A stretch of 64,000 nucleotides of DNA from Perilla frutescens (Eukaryota > Streptophyta > Magnoliopsida > Lamiales > Lamiaceae): assembly GCA_026008535.1 (NCBI GenBank), contig BRKX01000011.1, positions 49,398,183 to 49,462,182 on the forward strand, in the 5' to 3' direction. The notes under the pieces are model-generated. The model made no database searches, was not told the DNA's origin, and saw only the letters and a list, made by a program, of their open reading frames with translations. A program made the translations under genes and the position numbers. Below, piece by piece: positions 56,556 through 64,000 of this stretch. The stretch's first letter is position 1. Every line of letters starts with the position of its first letter.

Positions 56556-57539
56556 TCAGTCGATTAATTCAGAGGCTATGAATGGATCCCCGTATTTTCT
56601 TAAATACGCATCTAACGCTTCGCCCAGCAACTTTGCTTCTCCTGCATACTCCCAAGTCACTGCATCATCATCCACCGTACCTGCATTATAACCTGGTCTA
56701 TGCTTCGGCCTTGCTATCACAAAATTCACCCCCTTCAACAGGTATTCTGAGAATGGCAGACGCAATTTACTGATCCAACCCCTTGTGCGACTATATGGAG
56801 TGAAATCGTTCAGAAATCCTCCAGGAACAAAGCTGTTTCTCCACACAATAAGCTGTTCATCTCTCAGAACTAATTTCCCCTGTTTCTTGCTATTTGTAAT
56901 TGTGATACTCTCAAGCAAAGGCTGACATTTGATTAGCAAACATAACACAAGTAGCCAATCAATGCAACATCCAAAGGGTAAGAATGTGCCAGAGACTGAT
57001 TCCCTACGATCGATTCTTTCGTATGGCTGCTCGATGTCATAATACCCCCGTTCGGTGTTCTTAAGCACAGAATCAGCTAATAGCGACACAAAATGTTTCA
57101 CGAAAGCTCCTCCATTACTGAATTTTACCTTCATCTTGAAAAGTGAGGAACTGCAGAGGGTACGTGGACATGTAAACACCAAGGAAATAGATCTGAGTTC
57201 CCTGAAGTTCTGAAGGAATGAGAAGAACTTCAACACCTTAATTGATGATGACTGAATGAATCTAATAATTTCTTCACTGGTGAGGCCAGCCAGCTTAGGG
57301 AAAAGTTCATCAATTTGATCAGCTAATGCATTAGAGGGTATTTCAGTACTTGGAAGAGTCAAAGAAACAGCTTTACTTTGATAGATAGTCAAAGCGAAAC
57401 GCTTCGAGACAAGGGAGCATTGACACATATATTTTAGGTTCTCCAATCGGCTTAATATCGATAAGAGTAGGTCCTCCGGGATGCGAGCAAAGTGATCGAC
57501 GTTGTCTGCTCCTTCCTTGATTTTCATTGTCATATCCAT
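56556..57539 (-). CDS. F-box protein (AUF-like type)
   Basis: A single 327-residue frame from ATG 57539 to TGA 56558-56556. The F-box is at about residues 16-60 (FARIPEDLLLSILSRLENLK followed by CQCSLVSKRFA); this domain binds SKP1 in SCF ubiquitin ligases. The C-terminal two thirds has no recognisable LRR or Kelch repeats but has an internal helical region (WLLVLCLLIKCQPLLESITI) and a block FSEYLLKGVNFVIARP. That architecture resembles the small plant F-box group containing AUF1/2 and At5g46170-like proteins, which usually have intronless CDS as here. The target protein is unknown. The leader may be interrupted by an intron (see 58711). The group assignment is from memory and moderate. Confidence 0.85.
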   Translation of the reverse strand: MDMTMKIKEGADNVDHFARIPEDLLLSILSRLENLKYMCQCSLVSKRFALTIYQSKAVSLTLPSTEIPSNALADQIDELFPKLAGLTSEEIIRFIQSSSIKVLKFFSFLQNFRELRSISLVFTCPRTLCSSSLFKMKVKFSNGGAFVKHFVSLLADSVLKNTERGYYDIEQPYERIDRRESVSGTFLPFGCCIDWLLVLCLLIKCQPLLESITITNSKKQGKLVLRDEQLIVWRNSFVPGGFLNDFTPYSRTRGWISKLRLPFSEYLLKGVNFVIARPKHRPGYNAGTVDDDAVTWEYAGEAKLLGEALDAYLRKYGDPFIASELID

Positions 57540-57719
57540 TTTCGCTGGTTTTGAGAAGCCGCTTTTGATTTCTTTCTTTCATATTAAGACAAAAAAGAAT
57601 AGATTTCAAGGTCAAAATCCCAATAATCTTAATTTTGTTTATTAGTGAAGAAAATGTAAGGGCAGAGGCAATAATACAGTAATATAGCTCAACAAAAAAC
57701 ACCAAAGAAAGAGCGCGCC

Positions 57720-57781
57720 CACACACACACATGTATATGTATATTTATATTTATATGTATATGTATATGTATATGTATATG
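57720..57781. repeat. (ACACAC)n and (GTATAT)n microsatellite upstream of the F-box gene
   Basis: CACACACACAC is followed by about 50 bases of ATGTATAT/TTATAT repeats. It lies within the presumed leader or leader intron. Confidence 0.85.
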
Positions 57782-58710
57782 ATACTAGGTAAAACCATCT
57801 ACACAAGACTTTACAGCTACTATCAAGAAGATGAAGGACATCATTCTTTCAATTTTTAGAAACAAAATGTTCTACAAAACTGCAAATAACCAAACTAGAA
57901 GAAAGTTTTGAGCCTTAATGCAAGCTGAATTAGTTTGGCCTAGTTGATCAGGAAAAAGACAACTAGACCAAGATGGCATTCAAACACGTATAATGTGCTC
58001 AATATGTAAGAGTTCCATCTGATGTTAGTTATCCATCATGATGGAGCATAAATTGCGAACATAGTTGGCTTTCTTTAAATTCTAAAATGGATTTCACAAA
58101 CCATATAATAGGGTTCAAACCATATTTGTTCCCCGAGATGTAACAAAATTGATAGAAATAATTAACAAAGCTTGTAGGCAAACTAATAATTAAATCAGGA
58201 ATGACAAACCTTGACACATCATAGTAGCATGACCAAAACAAGACAAAATCAAAATGAATACAGAAATAAATTATATGACAAGGCACAAATGACATGTACC
58301 CAACATGAACAGAACATAAAGACACTGATTTTTCAAATTTAGTTAAAAGAATGCTTGTTTTATGTTTCATTAATTAAAGAAAATGAAAGACGTGAAACAT
58401 TATAAGATGGCACAAACATGAGGCGATTACTTGAATTGCCAGCCCTAACTAAAATACATATTAACAATGTAAATTTCAGTAAATGTAATTTTACTGTAGT
58501 TCTAGTGTAATAAATTGATCCTTACAATTAAAAGAAACATCTTGGTAAGGAAAAGTGAACAAAATCTCCAATTATTTAAGGAAATAAATCCTACACTTTT
58601 ATCCAAAAGAAGAAACCCAGAAAATAGATAAGCCGATTATATCAACAAGAACATCAAATAAACTTATTGTGATGGAAAGAATACAAAGAAAAACATATGG
58701 GGAAATACTT

Positions 58711-58805
58711 ACCTCTTTGTAGCTGCTATGTGAATGGGAATAGAAGGGAAAGACTCTGCCTTACTGCAATGACGGCGGAGAACCCTATATTCCCAACTCT
58801 TATCT
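58711..58805 (-). promoter_or_regulatory. Possible F-box 5' leader exon with splice donor
   Basis: On the minus strand a GC-richer patch (CTCCGCCGTCATTGCAGTAA) ends in CAAAGAG/GTAAGTATTT, an excellent donor at about 58711. TATA-like words lie further upstream near 58850. It could be the first non-coding exon of the F-box gene, with a leader intron of about 1.1 kb. This is inference from splice consensus and position only. Confidence 0.4.
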
Positions 58806-58811
58806 AGATTT

Positions 58812-59894
58812 TAACTTGAAACCTTTAGGGTTAGGAGTATTATATATGAATTGATATATATGGCTATAAATGTCTTTTCCCGTCAAGACACGATTCCTTG
58901 ATTTATAACTTTGTAATACGCGTTTACGAGTCAATATCAATTATTACCTATATTGTTCAAACTTTACTCTTTTGGATAGATAATAATGATGTGGTTGAAA
59001 TCGAACCTAATGTTGAATGAAATGATCCATCTTTAAAATCAAATTCTAAATGAGATAGTAGAGGGATGGATCTAGTAAATGCCATTATCCAAAATATATC
59101 GGATCAGTCAAACCTACGAGTAAACAGAGGCAAGCTTTCGTTGTGGCTGATACAGAGACTGTGGAGCACCAAATGCCTAGTCTGCAGCAGGCACGCGCGG
59201 AAAATGTATAAAAAATATAAATGAGTTACTCTCATAGAGAAAAGAAAGTGGAACTTGGAGCGGGGGGTTCCGATCAAGACATTTATAATTTTCTTAAGTA
59301 ACGATATAAAAAACTACAATACATATATAAATATGAAACTAGAACCACTAAAAACAGAATCCTAACAAAAATGGGACATGTGATTCGTATGAAAGAAGAA
59401 TAAGTAAAAACTTTGAGGCTTAACTCAAGGACCTTTGAGAGATTGATAAAGCCAGACCTCCTTGGCAGAGGAATCTACATCTGGAATGCTAACTTTTTGG
59501 AATGAAATTACATCTGGAATGCTAACTTTTAAGTCAATAATGGCAATATCTGTTGATGAACAATGATTATTTGGACGGGGTATATCAAACAAAAGTAAAG
59601 CATCAAAGCAGTTCAAAACAAGAGAAACTACTTCCATGTTATTACAGAACGGGAATTATTTGAAGGTTCTATAAATTCCACACGCAATTACTTCAAATGA
59701 AGGTGATTAAATATGCAAAATTAAGTATTGGTAAATTCATCCAGAACTTACTTGTCAAAGCATATTAACTTTCATCCATGATAAAAAGAGATTCTTGAAC
59801 ACTATAAGAAGCCTCAAATTTCAGACTGTGTGTGAAAGAAAAAGTTTTTCTGAGAGGGCAGGATTATCTTGTCATTATCTAATCGTCAAGATTT
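58812..59894. other. Intergenic, no gene recognised
   Basis: AT-rich DNA with a small direct repeat of CATCTGGAATGCTAACTTTT (about 59478 and 59511). No domain-bearing frame was seen. Confidence 0.5.
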
Positions 59895-60480
59895 CCCATT
59901 GCTCCAATAAGACCTCTCACTTCATTCTCTGGACAGGCAAGCGTAAGCTAAAGTCAAAATATGTCATTGATCCAATAATATCCTTCTTCTTGCTCCCCAA
60001 AATCCAAGGTTACTAAATTATATTCCTCCAACATTTCAAACATGTCCCTATCACCTTTTAGAATCACACACCATACAGTTGGAAACCTGATTATAGGTTA
60101 CCCATCAGTACTCTGATGGTGGAACATGCACTGATACAGAAGCAAATGTCAGAGTGAGGAAATTCGAGCCTGAACAATTAATTTTGTTATTATCAATTTT
60201 TTCATTATTCCAATAAGACCTCTCACTCCATTCTCTGTGGGGGCATGTATAAGCTGTAGTGAAGATATATCATTGCTCCAACAAGACCCTTCTACTTGCT
60301 CCTCAAATACTAAATCATAATCTACCCGCATTTCAAACCCTTTCCTGTGACATTTTACACTCACACATGGCGCTGTTGGAAACTTGATTATAGGTCACCC
60401 CGTTGGTATTCAGATCATGCAATATGCACTAAAACAGAAGCAAATGTCAAAGTGAGGAAAGTTTAAGCTTGAAAATGTAC
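59895..60480. repeat. About 306-bp tandem duplication, diverged
   Basis: CCAATAAGACCTCTCACT occurs at 59904 and 60210. Both are followed by ATTCTCTG, AAGCT, TCATTG.TCCAA, CTTGCTCC, CATTTCAAAC and GGAAAC.TGATTATAGGT in the same order, ending in GCAAATGTCA.AGTGAGGAAA. Non-coding, with many mismatches. Confidence 0.85.
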
Positions 60481-61272
60481 ATTGTTAATGAATGCTGCTA
60501 TATAAATATTGCCCTCTGATTCTCTCTATAAACAGTAGCCACTTCAAGAAACGGCGAAAGCTAAACCAAAATCTTTATTCATTAAAGATAGGGTAAGTTC
60601 AGAGAAACTAAGCTTGATTCCTATGCACCTAATTAAGCAGACAGACTCCCATCCAAGGTTCTGCTGCTTCACACCAGAAATGTCTAGTTCACCCAAGTTA
60701 TAAATGGAGTCAAGTTCTTCTTCATCATGATATCTGAGCTGAGCCGAGTGAAATAGTTGATTCTAACTTCATCAGTTAACTCAAACATTCGACTCAGACA
60801 GCAAACAGGTCTTCAGTCTTCAGCAGCTTTCAAGTCTGTTTCAGCTATCTATGTTATTTCTAGACTCAAGCCATTTTCTAAGGTTTTAGGATTTCCAATC
60901 TTATGCAGCATTCATTATCAAAATCTTTACAAAATTTAGCTCTTAAAAAGAAAATCTATTCCAAACAGAACAAATTAAAAAAAAAAAACTTGCAGAAAAT
61001 GAAGACAGTAAATAAGATCGATATGTCAACATGTGGGGAGGTTGGTGCCCCAACGTGTAAGAGAAAAAAGAAAGACTTCACCGGTGGCGTCGAGTGTTGG
61101 TTTCTGGCTGGCGTATACGACGTCAGCGGCGGTGATCGACCGATCGGCATTGCAATTATGAGAGAGAGAGACGAAAGGGTTGTGACTTGTGATTTAGCCA
61201 TATTTGTAGGGTTAAAATAAGTAATATTAAGCAATAAATCATCAAACTCACAAACTATAACAAATTTATTGA
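60481..61272. other. Intergenic between duplication and MULE, no gene recognised
   Basis: Contains a GC-richer patch at 61030-61150 (GGTGGCGTCGAGTG, GACGTCAGCGGCGG) with short frames on both strands but no recognisable domain. It might be a leader or promoter relic. Confidence 0.4.
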
Positions 61273-61539
61273 GGGAGTTTCTATTTGCACCCCAATATTT
61301 ACTCTTTGCACCATATTCACTCATTGCACCCTTTTTTTTACTCTTTGCACCCCTAATATTGATAATTATATCCTTAGTCTAAAATTTTTGTTTTAAAAAA
61401 AAACAGTAAAAAAGAAATGGTAAAATTCTGAAAATTAAAAAACAGTGAAAATAAAAAATGGAACGGTAGAATCGGCGAATTGGAGAGTTCGAACCGAAAG
61501 AAATTGTTCGACATTGCATGGACAGATTTGTTCGAAGAC

Positions 61540-62490
61540 CGACCTCAACTGCGAATTCAATCATGGAACGTTTTGATAAGTTACCCGTTCTGAGCTTTGT
61601 TAATGTGTATGTTGAATTGGTAAATTTTCGTTTCATTTTATTTTTGTGCCCAATTTTAATTTTAATCAAGTTTCTCAATTGTTTAAGATGTTATTAAAGT
61701 TTCTTGGAATGATTAGATGCTAGTTTGAGTAGGTTGTGCAAAAAAATTAGAGGTTTGGAACGAGTTGTTGATGTAATTGTTGCCAAATTTCCGCGTTATG
61801 CTCGATCTGTAAATGTCGAGTTCTCAAGCTTTGCTCGGTCTAAACCTATCGAACATATAATGTCGTGCTCGACCTTCATAATCCGAACATATATTTTGAA
61901 GAATTGGTTAAGTGATGAAGCCACCGAACTCGTTTTTTTCCTAAGTGTAGCTCGAGTTCTGAACGCCGAATTGGGCCTGTATGATCGGTATTCATAGTTC
62001 GAACATTGTGAGCGTTTTTTTTCAAGTGTAGCTCGAGTTCTTAAAGCCAAACTGGGCCTGAATGTTCGAGGTCCAGAGTTCGAACATTGCAAGGTTTGTT
62101 CGGCTTTTAGAAGTCGAATATATATTCTATGCTCGTCCTTCAGTGTTCAAGCATTTTAAATCTGAAATGTCTTAGTTCTGATTTTATTAAGTTTGCATAT
62201 GTGGTCATCCGTATTTACTGTATGATAACTGAGGTTGATATTAATAAAAATTAACGTTGATATAAATCACATTTGACATTGAGATAAACTATGGTTGATA
62301 TTACAAGGTTTGACATTGGGAAATATTAACCTGGAGATTGACTATGGCTGACATTGAAAATTATTTGAAACTTGATTTTAATTGAGATGGTTTGGGTTGT
62401 GAAAAGACAGGTTGCGAGTTTTTAACATATGAGCATGTTTAAAGTGTTTGCTAAGGCTTTTCATTTCGAACCTAATATTTTTTTTGTTTG
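61540..62490. other. PMD element leader / subterminal region
   Basis: Between the TIR and the PMD ATG there is no good coding frame. CTCGAGTTCT and TTCGAACATT words recur about every 60 bases (about 61950-62090). A TTTTTTTGTTTGCAG acceptor-like site at about 62480-62493 suggests a spliced leader. Confidence 0.45.
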
Positions 62491-62582
62491 CAGCACAACA
62501 GTTTAGGAGGAGACCGACGGCATCAGCCAGATGATAGTCAGCGCTGGAACGGTGGCAGGCAGAGCACGATGCCGAAGAAGAA

Positions 62583-64000
62583 ATGAGAAATCAAATGAAT
62601 TTGAACTATGAAGAGGCACGGGGTAACGAGGGTGATGACAATGCACATGAAGAAGGTGATGAGAATGCGGATAACGAGGATGATGATGAGGAGATCTTGA
62701 GAGGTCCATTCCCCGGAGGCCCTACAGATACATCAGTGCTGCGCAGCTTCAAAACACACATTGCAGCTGCATTATGGAGGGGTGAAGAACGAGATGTGTT
62801 GAAATGTCATTCCCTCACTGCAAAACTTCTGAGGTGGTCACCACAGGCAACTCTGAGGCATGGAGGTTGTTAGTGAAGTCGTCTGGCTTGTTGAGGCTGA
62901 GGAAAGTAGCATACAGAGCCCCTAACAGGAACCTTATCTCGGCATTTGTGGAGCAGTGGCATCCAGAAACAAATTCATTTCACCTTCCATTTGGTGAGAT
63001 GACCATTACTTTGGAGGATGTTTACTGTTTGACTGGTCTTAGCATTGAGGGTAGACCAGTTGAGTTTGCTGCGGAGGATGTTGCTAGTGGGCAATATATG
63101 GTACGCCGTTTGCTGGGCGTGTCGGCTGAAGAAGTCGTTCAAGAAGTGAGTGACCGGGGTCAATATGTGAAGTTGAGATGGCTGCAGAGTAGGTTTAGTG
63201 AGTTGGCAAGAAGGGATAATGATCGTGATGTAGTATACGCGGCAAAAGCATTCTTGGTGTACATTTTAGGATGTACACTTTTCACTGATAAGACGGGCGA
63301 TCGGATCAGCTGCAATTATCTCCGGCTGTTTGAGAACACTGAAGAGTTTGGGAGTTATGCGTGGGGTGCAGCGGGATTAGCTTATCTGTACAGACAGTTG
63401 GGAGTGGCTTCTCGTGTTGAGTGTCGACAGATAGCTGGTTTCTTGACACTGTTGGAGGTAGATAAAAAATGCGCATTTATTTTTTTATCATGTTTTATTC
63501 ACGAAATGTGTTGTTTTCTGACTATGTTGTTAATTGAAACAGGCTTGGATTTATGAGCATTTTCCAAAGCTTTGTAGACCACAACAAAATGTTGACTATC
63601 GTGTCGGACAGCCTTATGCAATGAGGTGGGCTCAACAGGCACATGGTGCAGTATCTGAAGAAGCGGTGAAGGGTTACATGATACAGTTGGATACGTTGAG
63701 AGAAGAAGATGTAAGTTCAATTGTTGAAATTGTATGTTAGATATTATATTAAAATATATATATATATTAACTTTAATTGTGCAATTTGAATATTAGGTTG
63801 TTTGGGATCCGTATTTGAGGCTACGAGATGGCGGTGAGCGACCTGAGGTCACCTTCTATGAAGGTTGTATCACAGCTCCTGATATTGTAGAGCCATATCT
63901 CCCAGATCGGGTGATGTGGCAGTTTGGACGGGTGCAGACCATTCCACACCCCCCATTAGACCCCGTTGTGGCTAGAAGGGGCAAGAAGCCTGGGCAGTAC
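62583..64000 (+). CDS. Plant mobile domain (PMD) protein, transposon-borne, probably frameshifted, 3' truncated
   Basis: Starts at ATG 62583 with an acidic N-terminus (NEGDDNAHEEGDENADNEDD), then SFKTHIAAALWRGEERDVLK, the start of the plant mobile domain. Near 62845 the reading must change frame (one base short) to continue as SGLLRLRKVAYRAPNRNLIS, FVEQWHPETNSFHLPFGEMT and ITLEDVYCLTGL, all PMD hallmarks. Exon 1 ends at 63457; exon 2 is 63543-63710 (AWIYEHFPKL...YDYRVGQPYA-type block); exon 3 runs from 63797 past the window end (VWDPYLRLRDGG...MWQFGRVQ). PMD proteins occur both as host genes (MAIN/MAIL, PP7-like) and inside plant transposons; the surrounding TIR argues for the latter. The frame break may be a true lesion or an unrecognised short intron. 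Confidence 0.8.

Larger units (their letters stand above)
61273..64000 (+). mobile_element. Mutator-like element carrying a PMD gene, left part (right end outside window)
   Basis: Opens GGGAGTTTCTATTTGCACCC at 61273, the same terminus as the MITEs at 25440 and 38110. Subterminal repeats of CTCTTTGCACCC type and TTCGAA-rich text follow (for example AGTTCGAACC, GTTCGAAGACC, AGTTCGAACATTG). The PMD gene begins about 1.3 kb in. A transposase, if present, and the right TIR must lie beyond 64000. Assignment to Mutator rests on the 9-bp duplication of the MITE copies. Confidence 0.7.

Noticed and set aside
60903..61324. ORFs of 105 and 122 aa on opposite strands near 60903-61324
   Set aside because: No domain, poor start contexts, and the end of each runs into the TIR of the element at 61273 or AT-rich DNA; not enough to call a gene.

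Overview
This is nuclear DNA from a flowering plant, most likely a eudicot. The genes are split by GT-AG introns, intergenic DNA is very AT-rich, and transposable elements are abundant. The solo LTR structures, the MULE-type transposons and the protein sequences are plant-like. I have a weak impression of an asterid (Lamiales-like) genome but cannot prove it from the sequence.

Layout. (1) 1-1270 (+): C-terminal part of a glycosyltransferase-like protein. (2) 2012-4063 (-): a complete five-exon NRT1/PTR-family (NPF) transporter of 550 residues. (3) 4064-10512: AT-rich intergenic DNA with tandem duplications, a copia-like LTR and a Mutator-type MITE. (4) 10513-12961 (+): a two-exon phytocyanin-like protein that appears to have lost its copper ligands. 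(5) 12962-29400: a block of transposable elements. It holds a 1.5 kb solo LTR with a perfect 5-bp target duplication, a minisatellite next to a copia polypurine tract, a 2.8 kb gypsy-like LTR with its primer-binding site, a Mutator-like element with a decayed transposase and dense TAACGAAA arrays, a MITE, and a second, internally deleted Mutator-like element bounded by 9-bp target duplications. (6) 29660-54909 (+): a complete ECM29 (proteasome adaptor) gene with 35 exons over 25 kb and an intact 1811-residue frame. (7) 56556-57539 (-): an intronless-CDS F-box protein. (8) 61273 to the window end (+): the left part of a Mutator-like element carrying a plant-mobile-domain (PMD) gene.

The host genes (glycosyltransferase-like, NPF transporter, phytocyanin, ECM29, F-box) do not form a pathway; they are ordinary neighbours. 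ECM29 is the dominant locus. Its introns hold a complete small LTR retrotransposon, a hAT element with two further MITEs nested in it, a Tourist-like MITE and several LINE 3'-end relics. All exon phases still join into one frame.

The most interesting signals are in the mobile DNA. First, a MITE at 25440-25936, another at 38110-38668 and the PMD-bearing element at 61273 share one terminal sequence (GGGAGTTTCTRTTTGCACC) and a TTCGAA-rich interior. They look like one Mutator family with its non-autonomous offspring. Second, the MULE at about 20.1-25.2 kb carries dozens of copies of the octamer TAACGAAA in three blocks of alternating orientation, one of them apparently inside a leader intron of its transposase gene. 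All exon coordinates were read by eye from splice consensus and frame continuity; no database search was possible.
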